A stretch of DNA of 64,000 nt from Pyronema omphalodes (taxonomy: Eukaryota > Ascomycota > Pezizomycetes > Pezizales > Pyronemataceae). The translations under genes and the position numbers were made by a program. Under the pieces are notes generated by a model. That model had not been told where the DNA came from and made no database searches. It saw only the letters and a program-made list of their open reading frames with translations. The DNA is taken from the NCBI GenBank assembly GCA_024516155.1, contig JAJJXM010000001.1, forward strand, positions 1,178,001 through 1,242,000. The letters run 5' to 3'. Positions within the stretch are counted from its first letter, which is position 1. Each line of letters opens with the position of its first letter. Below are positions 22,829 to 35,094 of this stretch, one piece after another.

Positions 22829-23265
22829 TTAGCTTGATGGGATCCTGACATATAATCTATAATAATCCCGTATGGTAAAAACATCTTGTAGTTAGATAGA
22901 AAAATCGAAGCAGCTTATTTCTCTTTACCATTTCTTTGGCTTAAATTGCAATTGGGATGGTAATCATCCGGGGACTCGGCAAATGCGACATTAATTTCAT
23001 TAGGGCCAGCTTCCACAGTCATCTTGACGATCGTTAAGACCTTAAACAAAGTGTTGAATCCCGCCATCCAAACATGTAAACTATAACCCGCGACATATCA
23101 ACCAACAACTGCAGAGCTGAGATCACACGTCACCCAGACGCGCTCGATTAACAGGGTCCAGGGGTGCTCAGGAACATCGATCCCCGTCACCACGCTATTA
23201 AAACACCAACCGTAAGTAACAACACGACACAAAGCTTCACCTTCACCTCCATCACGGCAAATTCG
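22829..23265. other. Intergenic region between HORMA gene and ERG27
   Basis: This 437-bp gap lies between two plus-strand genes. An in-frame upstream extension of ERG27 to 23164 lacks a good ATG context or conserved residues. No other element was seen. Confidence 0.4.
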
Positions 23266-24405
23266 ATGCTCCCACTCAACTCCTCCGCTGACGGTAGCAA
23301 TGCCACCAGCAACAACACTGACTTCTATGTCCTCGTCACCGGTGCCAACAGCGGTCTCGGACTGTCAATCGCAAAGCGTCTCGTTACCGATTTCCTAGCC
23401 CAGTACAGCACCGAGACCATCACCGTGATCTTTACTACTCGAAGCTCCCGAAAGTCTATGGACACTCTCGACATCCTTGTCAAACACCTCGCTACCTTCC
23501 CTCCCGCTGCAAACCTCCGCGTTCGTTTCTCCACCTTCCAAGTCGACCTTACCAATCTCCATTCGGTAGTTAAGCTCGCCGAGCATCTCAATAACTCAAT
23601 CCCTCACCTCAATGCCGCCATCTTTAACGCGGGAATGGGTGCCTTCACTGGTATAGATTGGCCAAATGCATTCCTTTCCCTCGCAAAGAATTGGGTTCAT
23701 GCAGTTACCCATCCCTCCTACAAATTCCAAGCCGTTGGTGTTACCTGTCACGACGGTGAGCTCGGAGAAGTCTTCTGCGCCAATGTCTTCGGCCACTACT
23801 ATCTTGCTCATGAGTTGATGCCTTTGCTACACCCTGCGAAGGGAAGAGTTATCTGGGTCTCAAGTTTGGAAGCGTATCCCTGGAGCTTTGATGTTACGGA
23901 CTTGGATGGAAAGAAGGCAACTCATAGCTACGAGTCTAGTAAGCGTTTAACTGATGTCATGGCATTGACCAGCGCAATTCAGGCTACAACTCCCTGGACT
24001 GATAGTTTCTTTGGAGGAAAGAAGGGTGAGGTTAAGACTTATGTCTGTCACCCGGGTATTTGTGCTACCAGTATGGTTGCGCTACCCCTCGTGCTGTGGT
24101 ACTGTATGACTTTGGCGTTCTACATTGCGAGATGGATTGGAAGCCCGTGGCATACGATCTCCACTGACACCGGTGCTATGAGTATGTGTTATTTGGCGCT
24201 TGCAAGAGAGGAGGAGCTGAACGAGAGAGGTGCGGAGAAGTTGAAGTGGGGAAGTGGAAGTGATAGAGCTGGAAATGGTGTTTTGAGGCCAACAGAGGTT
24301 GAGGGAGAAGGTGGAGAGGAGTGGGAGGAGCTGGGACGGGAGACATGGAGGCAGTTGGAGGAGTTGAGAGTGCAGTGGAAGGAGAAATTACAAAAGACTG
24401 CGTAA
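23266..24405 (+). CDS. ERG27: ERG27, 3-ketosteroid (sterone) reductase
   Basis: This single-exon 379-aa short-chain dehydrogenase acts in the C-4 demethylation complex of ergosterol synthesis at the ER or lipid droplets, reducing 3-keto sterols with NADPH. Visible motifs are TGANSGLG (cofactor binding, near residue 27), FNAGMG (the NAG-type motif), a WVSS serine region, and YESSK with the catalytic Tyr and Lys. Erg27-specific sequence appears around HPGICATSM and in the hydrophobic segment LVLWYCMTLAFYIARW, a probable membrane anchor. ATG 23266 is chosen over the in-frame upstream codons because the Rossmann fold starts about 20 residues later. Erg27 is the known target of the hydroxyanilide fungicide fenhexamid in Botrytis; nothing here allows a sensitivity prediction. 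Confidence 0.92.
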   Translation: MLPLNSSADGSNATSNNTDFYVLVTGANSGLGLSIAKRLVTDFLAQYSTETITVIFTTRSSRKSMDTLDILVKHLATFPPAANLRVRFSTFQVDLTNLHSVVKLAEHLNNSIPHLNAAIFNAGMGAFTGIDWPNAFLSLAKNWVHAVTHPSYKFQAVGVTCHDGELGEVFCANVFGHYYLAHELMPLLHPAKGRVIWVSSLEAYPWSFDVTDLDGKKATHSYESSKRLTDVMALTSAIQATTPWTDSFFGGKKGEVKTYVCHPGICATSMVALPLVLWYCMTLAFYIARWIGSPWHTISTDTGAMSMCYLALAREEELNERGAEKLKWGSGSDRAGNGVLRPTEVEGEGGEEWEELGRETWRQLEELRVQWKEKLQKTA

Positions 24406-25254
24406 ATCATTTGAGATGGAGAGGGGAGGGGGTGTGTTAATGGTGGAGGGAAGATAAGTATTAGAGATACCTAATGATTAATATTGCGACAAAATTGAAT
24501 CTTGTACAACCGGTCGAGCATATGATATTTTTTTTGATATGTGTCATGTTGAAGAATCTATGGTGATATTTAAGATAAGCATTTTGAGCCTATTGCGATA
24601 TCCCGGGCGTATGAAAACCGCTTGTTGACGATTGAAATCCCATCTGTCTCCTAGGGATGATCAACAGAATGCACCAAAAGATACTAGTCATACGGTTGGG
24701 ATATCCTCTACCGGGCGTCGCGTTGTCGGAAAAATGGTAAATCCGGCACAGCATTGCACGCTGGCAACCTTAATCTGATAGTCGTTCAAAGTTAAAGATA
24801 AGAAGATATTTTAGAGTTAATACATACCTAAACCGCGCTGTTATCACGGGACGACATGTCGAGGTCTAAGCTCACGAGTTTGTTGTTGAACCGACGCAAC
24901 CCGAGTGATAGGTCGTGCTCGACTATGATGTAGGCCCAGATCCGACTCACGGAATCGCTTATTTATGAATAGAGAGCATGGAAGTTTAAATTGATTACTA
25001 ATTTCAGGCAATTGATATTCTAACGGGCCATTTCGTGGGCAGTTTTATACATTCTCAATTTTCAGTACCAGTGTCAAGGTTGGAAAAAAGATTCCCGCGT
25101 CACCGCCGGTGACCCACTTTAACATTCATTCACGCCCGCCCGCTTCAATTTCAGCACCGCACACGTCGCCTTACGACAGCGCCACTGCCGTACCGTCGCC
25201 GATACATTCCAAGTTACCACTCCATTTGTTTCTGCCCGCAGCGGCGGGTTTGCC
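24406..25254. other. AT-rich intergenic region between ERG27 and the carrier gene
   Basis: This 849-bp stretch is AT-rich at 24450-25080 and more GC-rich over the last 170 bp before the carrier start. I found no ORF, RNA gene or repeat that could be supported. Confidence 0.4.
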
Positions 25255-26608
25255 ATGTCCACAGGCTCCCGGATAAGCAACCTGTTCTTCGGAAGCACCA
25301 GCGGCGACAGCTCTTCCTCTAATTCCTCGACTTCCTCCGCCGAGTCCGCCGGATTCGCAGCACAACCAAAGCCGGTCCAGACAAGAGATTATGATAACCC
25401 GATGGACCATGGGGCGTTCATAGCTTCTTCAATCACCGCCGAAGCGCATACGGAGGAGGAGGGAAGACCTCCGTACCTTCATGTGCGTCCATATTCGCAG
25501 ATACTGTTGAAGGTTTTTTATGGCTGATAAAATATAGGCGATGATCGCGGGAGGACTTGGTGGATCTACGGGAGACATGTTAATGCATTCATTAGACACG
25601 GTGAAGACCCGACAACAGGGTGCGCCTTTGGCCCTGAAGTACGCCACCACGCCGAAAGCATATGCTACAATCTTTCGGGAGGAAGGTTTACTACGAGGAC
25701 TATACTCTGGAGTTACTCCGGCATTCTGTGGATCGCTACCGGGAACTATGATCTTCTTTGGAACATACGAATACTCGAAACGATTTCTGCTTGACAACGG
25801 ATGCCCGGACAGTATAGCGTATCTTACCGGTGGATTTATTGGAGACTTGTTTGCGTCGTTTGTTTATGTGCCTTCTGAGGTTCTCAAGACCAGGTTGCAG
25901 CTTCAGGGACGGCATAACAACCCGCATTTCAAGTCTGGGTACAACTACCGTGGTACATTGGATGCAGCACGAACGATAGTACGTGTTGAGGGACCAGCAG
26001 CATTATTTTACGGATACAAAGCGACCATCATGCGAGATCTTCCCTTCTCAGCACTACAGTTTGCATTTTACGAAGAGTTCCGAAAATGGGCGATTAACTG
26101 GAAAGGACCCGAGATTGGTCTCGGTCTCGAGATTGGAACTGGAGCTATGGCAGGAGGTTTGGCAGGAATCATCACATGTCCTTTGGGTAAGATATTTCTT
26201 CCAATTTTATACCTTATCTTCGTTACTAACATCATTATAGACGTTGTTAAAACCCGTCTCCAAACCCAAGTACGCACCGGAACCAAGCCCTCTACCGCCT
26301 CCACCGCCGCCACTATCTCCCCCCAGACCCGGTCATTCTCCACCGCTGCAATCCTAAAGACCTCCATCAGCTCTCCCTCTACCACTCCTCCCCCAGCTCC
26401 CGACGCCCTAAAGCTTCAAACCTCCAGTGTCATACTCGGTCTTCGATTAATATACCAAACCGAAGGAATAGCAGGATGGTTCCGGGGAGTAGGACCACGT
26501 GCAGTCTGGACATCCGTCCAAAGTGGTATCATGTTGGTCATGTACCAATCCATCTTAAAGCAGCTTGAAAAGCTGGATCCTTATGAGGGTGATGGTGAAC
26601 CTGTATAG
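25255..26608 (+). CDS. MME1: Mitochondrial carrier family protein, MME1-like (magnesium exporter type)
   Basis: The 414-aa SLC25 carrier has exons 25255..25482, 25538..26186 and 26241..26608. Three carrier repeats are present. Repeat 1 has SLDTVKTR, in which the usual Pro of Px[DE]xx[KR] is Ser. Repeat 2 has VPSEVLKTRLQLQGR and repeat 3 CPLDVVKTRLQ. The sequence GYNYRGTLDAARTIVRVEG with FYGYKATIMRDLPFSALQFAFYEE and the GTYEYSKR segment closely resemble yeast Mme1 (YMR166C), an inner-membrane Mg2+ exporter. The third signature motif is split by intron 2. Residues 1-75 are Ser-rich and disordered, and a Ser/Thr/Pro loop of about 60 residues (near 305-365) interrupts repeat 3. The substrate is inferred from resemblance only. 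Confidence 0.85.
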
Positions 26609-27208
26609 ATATCTTATATATATATACCCCCTCCGCCTTTTTACATGTACACTTATATCTTTTTTTTTTGTCACTGGTCTTTTTTTTTCTGTCTTTCTAT
26701 CTCCACTTTATGCGCGCGTGTTCTGGTTGGTTGGTCAAAGGTGGTAAGGGATAAGGGATAAAGGGGATGGGTAAATTGTAAATATTAGAAGGTTGGCTGG
26801 CTGGTTGGTTGGTTGTGTTTTCTGTGTTTTTTTTTTTCTTTGTGGTTTTTTTTTTTCCTTTTTGAGTTTTCTTTTTTTTTTATTGCAAAGGTTGGAGTTT
26901 TGATCTTGTGGGGGTTCCTTGGGTACGAATGATTGTGTCATATTAGATAGATGGGCGGTAGAAAAAAAACAAAATGCAGTGGCGTCAAACATATTTACTT
27001 TTGGTTAATGAGCTGTGCATGAATACATTTGATTGCAGTATCTGGCTGGCTGGCTGGCTGGCTGGCTGTTGCCGTTGAAATGAAACCGTGTTTATGAAAT
27101 CATAATCATGAGTGTATATATCACGATGAGGGGCATTGGTTTGACTATGTCAAAATGGCAACCCGGGCCTTTTTATTTTTATTTTTTGGTCTACTATGCT
27201 CTATCTCT
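26609..27208. other. Convergent 3' region of the carrier gene and NCS6, T-rich and repetitive
   Basis: This 600-bp interval between convergent genes holds long T runs (26660-26700, 26825-26880), GGTT/GGCT tandem repeats near 26790-26815, and a CTGG tetranucleotide tract (separate entry). It probably holds both polyadenylation regions. No coding signal was seen. Confidence 0.5.
27042..27068. repeat. Tetranucleotide microsatellite (CTGG)n
   Basis: Six to seven exact copies of CTGG lie in the intergenic interval between convergent genes. Confidence 0.85.
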
Positions 27209-28618
27209 CTATATCTCTACCCCACTCTTTATATCTATCGCCTCCATTTTCCTCCTCACACTGGAGCTTGCATCCTCATCCTCCTCATCCAGAACCACCT
27301 CAATCTTTGGTCGGTTCTTATTCAGATCGTCGAGGATAACACACGCCTTACATAGTTCCTGAGAACTCATGTATCCACACTTTCTACACTGGCCCAATTG
27401 CTGTTTCTTGGTAACCTTCGTAGCCTTCGTTGGTGTGGGTGTCTTCTTCTTCTCCTTTGAAGGTACCGACGATGGTGGTATCGTAATTTCAACCTCTCTA
27501 TCCTGTGCCTTTTCGTTTTCCTGGAGTTGTTTCTCAAACTGTGACATTTCACCACCTTGGCTGGGTCCTTTACCACAACCATTCTGCTCCTCCTCCTCCT
27601 TTCCTGTAGTATCCACCGTCTTCTTTTCTCCCGCACAGGCACTTCCCCGGATTTCTTCCGGTACCATCTCCGCAAATGCTTCTCCGCTTCTAACAATATC
27701 CAAAATAGCAGATGGTCTTACTCGCTCAAGAGACTTGATTAAGCTTCTTGCACTGCCTCTGAAGGCTTCGGGGGAGTAGATACATTCGGTGGAGAAGTAG
27801 TCTAACTTTCTATGGTGTGCGTAGAGGACAATTTCTTTTTCGTAGGCGTATTTGAGGGGTTTACTTCTTGAAACCGGGGAGGAGGAGGATTCGGTGACGA
27901 TACAGGTGCATCTATGTAACCGTGGTAAATCGCCTCTAAGAACTATATTTTTTCCTGTCAGTATATTTCCCCCCAAATATGTATCCCTTCCGAACTCCCG
28001 CTCTTGAAAAACGACCTCCTCCACAAGAGAACAGAAAAACTCACGATTCATCAACACCGTCTCCGCCATATCATCCGCATTATGCCCGGTAACGACATGA
28101 CCCACCCCCAACATTCCCGCACCTCTATCCAACGCCTGCCTTCTAAATACTCCACAAACCGTACAATTCCCCTTCTTCCCAATCCTTTCCACGACCTGAT
28201 CCATAGTCCAGCCATAGAGATCTCTATACCCCACAATCTTTAGTTCCATCCCATACTGTTCCGCATTTCTCTTCACCGTTTCCAACGAATCATCTCTATA
28301 TCCTTTAATACCCTCATCAATCGACAACAGCACAAACGTAACTCCATAATCATATCTTTCATTTAAAGTTTTCAAAACAGCGGCTAAAACAGTGGAATCC
28401 TTTCCCCCAGAAGCTCCTATGGCAACTCGTTGTCCTCGACGGAATAAGGAGGAGGAAATAATGGTTTCGTGGATCTCGGTTTCGAAAATTAATAGGAAAC
28501 ATGGGATACAGAGTCGTTCGTCGGTTTTGGCACGCTTGATCTTGGCTCGTGAGGTGTGGCAGTTGGCGCAGGCTCGTTTAGGGTCGAGGGGTGGAGGAGC
28601 GGTGGTTGTGGAGGTCAT
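27209..28618 (-). CDS. NCS6: NCS6/CTU1, cytoplasmic tRNA 2-thiolation enzyme
   Basis: Ncs6 with Ncs2 thiolates wobble uridine U34 of tRNA Lys, Glu and Gln, using sulphur relayed by Urm1. The 435-aa product has exons 28618..28045 and 27942..27209. The N-terminal zinc-binding cysteines are C17/C20 and C37/C40. The ATP-binding PP-loop is SGGKDS (70-75). Further motifs are CTVCG near the active site, [14 protein letters not shown], and [25 protein letters not shown]. The C-terminal zinc ribbon has [17 protein letters not shown] charged linker of about 60 residues (KEEEEQNGC ... [13 protein letters not shown]) separates the core from the ribbon. The single intron (28044..27943) is 102 nt and leaves the frame open when unspliced; splicing restores [11 protein letters not shown]. 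Confidence 0.95.
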   Translation of the reverse strand: MTSTTTAPPPLDPKRACANCHTSRAKIKRAKTDERLCIPCFLLIFETEIHETIISSSLFRRGQRVAIGASGGKDSTVLAAVLKTLNERYDYGVTFVLLSIDEGIKGYRDDSLETVKRNAEQYGMELKIVGYRDLYGWTMDQVVERIGKKGNCTVCGVFRRQALDRGAGMLGVGHVVTGHNADDMAETVLMNREFFCSLVEEVVFQEREFGRDTYLGGNILTGKNIVLRGDLPRLHRCTCIVTESSSSPVSRSKPLKYAYEKEIVLYAHHRKLDYFSTECIYSPEAFRGSARSLIKSLERVRPSAILDIVRSGEAFAEMVPEEIRGSACAGEKKTVDTTGKEEEEQNGCGKGPSQGGEMSQFEKQLQENEKAQDREVEITIPPSSVPSKEKKKTPTPTKATKVTKKQQLGQCRKCGYMSSQELCKACVILDDLNKNRPKIEVVLDEEDEDASSSVRRKMEAIDIKSGVEI

Positions 28619-29706
28619 GATCTAGCGGTGTGTGGTGATGTCGTGACGTGGCGGATGGGGGTGGAGGGGAGGAGGTGGGGGGGTGCTGTGCGGTGGTGTT
28701 GCGGCTTCAAGACACTGCTGAAAGGTGCTGCGGGAAGCTAAATAGCGGGGTGAACTTTCGCGATGCGTATATCAGCTTGGTGGGGCGTGAAATACGCGCC
28801 AAGCCAAATATACTAATGGTGACTGTATGTACAGTCGTAGTCGTACTCTAGTCCACCAAGTCGATGGGCTAAAAATGAAACCAGCCGGGTAAATTTTATT
28901 TGGGCACGTGGGATATGGGATAGATAATTAACGAATAGGGAAGCTGACGACTACTGTAGATACCCTGAAGGTGAAGGAAGAGGCGGTAAGGTAAGGTCAA
29001 TTTGGGTCGGGAAGTCCCAGTTGTTGCAGATGAACGCTAAGCCAAGTATATATTTTGTTGGTGGATCCCTGGCTGGAGGACTGAAACTTGACGATACACA
29101 TACACACATCCATGAGGAGATAGCGGTTTGAGATTCGGGTCTAGTAAACGTGGGTGTGGTGTGCATAAAGATATTTTCAGATGCGTATGACGAATTAACA
29201 ATAATTCAATGGACCAAAAATTGGTGGTTTTCAGCATAGCTATCTGGCTGTTAAAATTTCAATGTCTCCGTCTATTGTTATTGTATCAAGTCCGAGTGTT
29301 GATACAAATAGCTACAGCCTATAGAAAAAACCATGATAACTCTGAAGCTCGGAAGTAAAAATCAAGCAAGCAAAGCTATGGTGTCCCATATATCATATAC
29401 GACCGGATCGTATAAAAATCTGAAAACCTCGCCCACAAAAAAACAACGGTATCGAAAAACGAAAAAAAGAAAGCCAAAATAGCCAAAACCTAAGCTCCAA
29501 AAATGTGCTACACCAACCCCAACCCAGAAAATATGTACGCCAACCGCTGGGGCATAATAAAAAGACAAAAAAAAAAGAAAGTGTACAGATAAATCATTTC
29601 CTATTCCTTCATGATGAACAAAAAAACAACAGCAAAGCTCCAGGGAAATTTTTCAGCAAACAAAAAAAGATATAACGCCAAGGGCTCCAAATATATATAT
29701 ACATGA
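28619..29706. other. 1.1-kb intergenic region upstream of NCS6
   Basis: The first 200 bp are GC-rich and G-biased, probably the NCS6 promoter. A CACGTG element lies at about 28915. The rest is AT-rich with A runs and contains no supported ORF or RNA gene. The end of the two-TM gene is at 29707. Confidence 0.4.
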
Positions 29707-30991
29707 TCAATCAAGTCTTCGTACTTCAGAGGGATGTGGTGGTAATGATGGTTCCGGAGCTCTTATCTCAGGCACCGCATTGACGACATATGATACGCCA
29801 TCATCGGAGATATAAGAAGGTGGCCGTGTTTGATATCGGCGTCCCGTTACCGGAGAAGTGGGGCTGGTGGCCGTGGCGCCAGCACTCTGCCGTTTGACCC
29901 AGTAAAATTCGTTTGGATTGACTCGGACCCTGTTAAAAAAGTATTAATATTTCGTTTACAAGAGGATACCAGGCGGGAATACATACGAGCATCTCCATAA
30001 GCCATACACTGGAGGCGGCTCTTTTAATCCTTCCATATCCGGATTTTGTGTGTTGATTCTGATTGGTTCTCGTGGAACTGCATATCCATGAGGTCCAGCT
30101 ATTGACGGAACCCTTGAAAAACTTCCTCCTGATCCACGCCTAGCCCTCTCATAGGCAGTCAGGTCGATACATATTCGTACCAAAGAATGACAGAAGAATA
30201 GTGTCATTACTAGAATAATCAAAATCATGAGAAAATGCCATTCCTGTCTAAGATGCAAAGCCGGGGTAAGTGCCATTCCAAGATCTAATTTCCACATTAG
30301 TCCATGTTTTTTTATAAATTCAGTCCGGGGAAGGCAAACATATTGCGAGCAACATAGTGCACATTATACCGGCAATCACTGACGTAACCAGCCTATTTTG
30401 AAGTCCCTTCCAACGCGGCTTCTGCCACCACCACTTTTTTTGCCGTCGAACTGGTCTTCGTTGTGTTGGTCTGGTAGACTGGGCTTCTACATCCATAATC
30501 CGAGTTTCTTGTAAATTCCCAGCCTGTAATTGTCGTACAGAGTGTGAGATTTCGGCCATTGCCTGTTGGCTTTCTCTCCTCGAAGGAGTCCAGGCTGCTG
30601 GATTTGGTGATTGAACAGGAATGGAACTTTCACTTTCCAATAATGTTGGTAATGGGGAGCTTGGTCCAGAAATATTCCTCCTACTATTGCGTCTAGAATC
30701 GCTTGCTGATGAATGTAAAGGAACGTCCGTTAAAACCGCCTCAATTCTGCTCATTTCTTGCACAGGCGATTTAGGTCCGCTCTCGGATCCAGATCCGGAG
30801 GAGCTACCGAATGATTCCCGCAGACTCCGACCTCGCTCGTCCCGCCCACTAAACCAACCCCGAATACCATCTTCACCCGATTGCCGATGATTATTGCTCG
30901 TGCTGGTAGAAGACATTTCTATCTCCGAATTGCCGGGTATATTGTTTTCCGGGGTCAAGTGCTGATTTGTGATGTGAGGAGCCGGGTACAT
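29707..30991 (-). CDS. Fungal two-TM membrane protein of unknown function with disordered N-terminus
   Basis: The 390-aa product has exons 30991..30340, 30284..29987 and 29929..29707. Residues 1-195 are hydrophilic and Ser-rich, with DERGRSLRESFGSSSGSGS and acidic/SP motifs. A basic cluster (RRPVRRQKKWWWQKPRWK) precedes a first hydrophobic segment at about residues 204-228 (VTSVIAGIMCTMLLAIYLGMALT). A second follows at about 238-262 (HFLMILIILVMTLFFCHSLVRICI). The C-terminal tail has Pro-rich patches PPPVYG and RPPSY (a PPxY motif), which could bind a WW-domain ubiquitin ligase. Intron 1 uses a GTTTGC donor with a GGACTAATG branch site; the join gives LLAIYLGMALT and a continuous membrane helix. 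I do not recognise a named family. Confidence 0.72.
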
Positions 30992-33569
30992 TGTGAAGAA
31001 TTGTTGCCTTTTTTGAGATTACTGGCTTTTGTCGAAAATCTTTGCACTTGGGTTTAAAAAAAAAATTTCTTCTGACGAGACAATGTCAATGTCCTTTTTT
31101 TTGGTATGTAAGGCCTGTCCTATTAACCTCGCGGTTCACATCCGTAGTTCGCCCAGATATGCGAACCGCCGCTATGAATACTCCGAGATATGAATAGCTC
31201 AAGACGAGAGTAAGTTTTGAAACAGAGGCGCAAAAGGTTGTTTCAAACGCCTCGATGTTTTTGCAGGATGGGTGAGGAGCGTAGAAGTAGAGAGGTTGGG
31301 TTGTCGTAAAGCTCTGGAAAGTGAACAGGAGGAAAAACTGTTGCTACCTGTAGGAGTTATATCCACTTATCTCCCGTGGGAAAGTTCCTAAGAAAAAGTC
31401 TCGTCAGGTACCAGGAATAGCCACTGCCGCCGTGCTAGCTAGTGTCATAAAAGACTAGGCTTGTGATGTCGCTATCGAAGCGAAAGAAATGAGAGAACGT
31501 CGGTTATCGAATGAGACCGGGAGTCCGGCGAATTGTATGGTAATGGTAGGTGCCTTGACGGAATTGTTATAGGTGAATTATCTGGGAGAATTATTTTGGG
31601 TGATGGAGAAACAGTTGGTAGGGGTACCGGAAACCAGATATCTCTCCCGCAGGCTGGGGTAGCTGGTAGAGGCAGAAAGGAAGGAAGGAAGGAAGGAACG
31701 TGCTAAATGAACGAATCGACAGATCAGAAATCCCACAAAGCTTGGTGTTGTATAGTAGTGGTAATAGTAATAGTAATAGTAGACACCACCCACCAAATAC
31801 AAAAGGAGAGAAGACGACGTAGAGTCGAGGGGGAGGCAAAGACAAAAGAGAAAGTTAAGTTCAGTGGTGTTGGTGGTACACTGCGCCAAATAGCTCACGA
31901 CCTGAGACAGAAAAACTGACTGGACAGTTTTGCGTAGGCTTTGCACAAAAGTGATTCCCTCTAAGCCATCAGAGGGCAGCATTCAGAGTCTACAAAACAT
32001 CAGAGCCGGTCAGGGGTGACGAGGTTTCACGTTGATGCAGGTCCCGAAAGGCTAAACTGAGATTGGCGGTGAGTCTGCGGCGAAGCATAAGATCGACGGA
32101 CGCAGAGCCCCTCAGATGACTAGGATGGGCAATCAATGCGTTCATCGGATCGCAGAGTCCTCTTTTTTGTGTTTCTGAGAGACATGACATACCGTTATGC
32201 CATCAAAGCACCGTATATCGGCCCGAATATGGCTCCAATATCAATAAGACCGAAAATACGAACGGAGCACAAAACCGATGCTCTGCGCTATACATTCGAC
32301 GCTCGGGAGGCTTGATCTGCCAAGCTGCGCTAGATAATGCTTGTGTACGCCTTCGTCCCGGGTTCCACAACACTCAGATCCCAAGCGCCTGGCCGAGAAT
32401 CCGCTGAGTCACGTGATAGAGGTTAGGGTCACCATGTTCAAGTAATCGACATCTGTAACTATTCACCAAAGGAAATCGAACTTACATCAACCACCAGTCC
32501 TCAAAGAAAGAAAACAGGACTTACATCCAAACATCATATACACGCACATCTTCTTCGTAGTCATCAGCACCCCAAGCATCCCAACCTCCATAGTGTATAC
32601 ATGTTAATGTTTCGAATTGACACAAACCCTGGCTAGCAGGTTAGCAGGTTAATAGGTTAGCATATTCTCCCAACCTAACAATCTAACACAAATTAATTCC
32701 TTCCTTCTTACATACTCATGGATAGGGAACTTAGCTCCCGAGTCCCGGGCAGCACATGAATCATGATCGACGGGACCGAAAAAGCTCTAGAAAACGTTGT
32801 AGGGTTCCATGGGGCTTCTGTATTGATTGATCTTCGGTGTGCATATTCAGAACCATGTTTAGCAATGGTTAGTCAGTAGTTAGTAGGTAAGAAAGTGGTC
32901 ACGTTGCGTTCTGGATGCTAATGAAAAGTGCTCTAGAAGAGTTGATTTAGGTTTATTTCTCGAGTTTGTTTTTAATGATATTAATATCTCTTGTTTATAT
33001 GCTACTACTGGGTTACAGTTTTTTTTTTATTCACTCATACGAGTCTTTCATAGTGAGTGTAATAAAGTGAGTAATATGATCAAGGCCCAGGTCCATTTTT
33101 TGTAATCAGCCTGGCTTTTAGCTGGAACAATTCCGATTTCTCCATGATACGCATTATGGTTTCATAGACATAGCATGCAGCATGTAGCATGTAGCATTGT
33201 AAGCGAGACGGTTTACTAAACGTTTTTTTCTTTCAAACATAAACTGTTTCAAATTATCATATAGTGGATCTAGAAAAATCTAGAGGGCTCATTATTAATT
33301 CCGGTATTCTATATTTTTTCGTCCTGACTGAGGCTAAAGATTTTTTGAAGATGTTTATATGCTCTCTTATGGATCCTTCGTATTTGCAACTCTTGCGGTT
33401 GCTGGACTTTTGGAAATCCAATGGGATCCCCCCTACCCACAAAGACGAGCAATACACTAATTACCCTCTTGAATCAGGTATCCAAAACCTCACTCCTCTA
33501 TGCACACCCTAGCCCCAATATCCGTCTTTGCTTCAACATATCTTCCTTGCTCCTATCAACCAACCCTCT
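30992..33569. other. 2.6-kb non-coding interval
   Basis: This lies between the start of the two-TM gene and the end of the U5-40K gene, both minus. It holds a GGAA tetranucleotide run near 31676-31698, a TAA/TAG-like short repeat near 31755-31785, imperfect GGTTAGCA repeats near 32636-32660, and poly-T near 33020. No ORF has family signal. No tRNA or snRNA could be identified by eye. Confidence 0.4.
31676..31698. repeat. Tetranucleotide microsatellite (GGAA)n
   Basis: Five to six tandem copies of the GGAA unit lie upstream of the two-TM gene. Confidence 0.8.
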
Positions 33570-35060
33570 CTATTTTCCCAGTTCTCCAAGAATTAAGCTC
33601 TTATCCGAAGAAGCCGAGATGACTGTGATTATCATCCATTAGCACCTCTATCATTCCTCTTCAAAAAAGGGATCTTACTTATAGGCTCCGAAGCATTCGG
33701 TGAGAATCTCATATCATTAACAGTTCCCCTATGTCCAGGCAACTTGTAAAGCATCTTCCGGGACTCTACATCCCATACACAAACGGTGCCGTCTGCACCA
33801 CCAGCTCCAATTCGTTCTCCATTTGGTGACCAGGAGGCGCGGATGAGGTTCTTTTCGATACCGGCGGGGGCGCCCTCGAATCTATAGTGCGTTAGCAACT
33901 GAAAGGATTGGTCAGGGTATAATGGCCTAGGAGACTTACGTGCTGATATTCCGTGCCATAGATGCAAATGCCCGGATATCCCATGTTCTGACGGTGCTGT
34001 CCATGGAGTTTGAAAGAAGAGTTTGGCCGTCTGGTGATACTTGTAAAGAGGTGATAGTGTCTTGGTGGCCGCGTAATGTGTATGATACGGCTTTCTTACG
34101 TATATCCCAAACCTACAAAATTTGTTAAGATCCTGGTTGATATATCTGCTGTATCGTAAGGAATATACCTTGATGTCGTTATCTATTCCTCCGCTGAAAA
34201 TCTCGTTTCCGGCTTCGCTGATTGCTACTGAAGTAATGGGCATATTGGTTGTAAGATAACCGACGTCATGCTTTTGCCGAGGGTCCCACATCTATGGATG
34301 TTTAGTATGGCTTTATAAATGAGACAAGGCCATAGAAAAAAAGGCAACGTACGCCGATGGTTCCGTCGTCACTTCCACTGATCATCAACTCTGCCGCTCT
34401 TCGGGACATATCCAAAGAAGTAACAATATCTTCATGTCCCACGTATTTCCTTATCCTGGTTTGAGACTCAATATCCCATGATGCCAACCTTGCGTCCTTG
34501 TCCGCCGAGGCCGAGAATATAGTCTGAGAATCCCGAGACCATTGTAGATCGAGAACGGCACCCTTGTGGCCTTTAAGCTCGAGATAGTTCACGCAGTTGC
34601 CGTAGGTTTTCCAAAGGACTGTGATTTTAATCAGAATTTGTGGACCTGAGGATAAGAGGTGGGTTCATACGAATGGCTCCATCGAAACCGGCCGACGCAA
34701 AGTTCTTTCCGTCCGCGTCAAAACGCACAGCATAAACCTCTTTCTAAAGCCAAAAATTAACTACTGTTGAGAACAATTTCCGTCACCAAAACCGAGATAT
34801 AAGAATTACGCACGTTATGTCCCGTAAGCTCCATGTTGGGAGCCTGTAGCCCTGAAGTCCGAGGGACCTGTCATGATGTCAGTTGCTAACCCCCGCCCCC
34901 ACGATTGTGACCAAAATACAGCTTGTATGAGCGCCCCATTTCCTGATGCACCTCCAACTATCGAGACCGCCGATGTATTGTTTGTGGCTTCAGGCCTGGT
35001 ACGCTTAACGAGTTGGTTGCTGCCAAAGTTGTCTGGCGCCTTGCGCTTATCGGTGGACAT
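33570..35060 (-). CDS. spf38: U5 snRNP 40-kDa WD40 protein (SNRNP40/spf38 homologue)
   Basis: This WD40 subunit of the U5 snRNP contacts Prp8 in the tri-snRNP and spliceosome. The 361-aa product has eight exons: 35060..34920, 34867..34814, 34743..34671, 34618..34353, 34291..34169, 34112..33940, 33881..33679 and 33622..33570. After a basic N-terminus (MSTDKRKAPDNF), seven WD repeats follow: MELTGHNKEVYAVRFD, LELKGHKGAVLDLQWS, RKYVGHEDIVTSLDM, the MWDPRQKHDVGYL blade, VSYTLRGHQDTITSLQVS, the NLIRASWSPNGERIGAGGADG blade, and a last one ending SDKSLILGELGK. The ending GELGK is diagnostic of the family. Two exons are only 53-54 nt. All joins are in frame with CTAAC-type branch sites. Confidence 0.93.
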
Positions 35061-35094
35061 GGTTTTGGGGGATTTCTTCTGCGCGTAGAGGACC

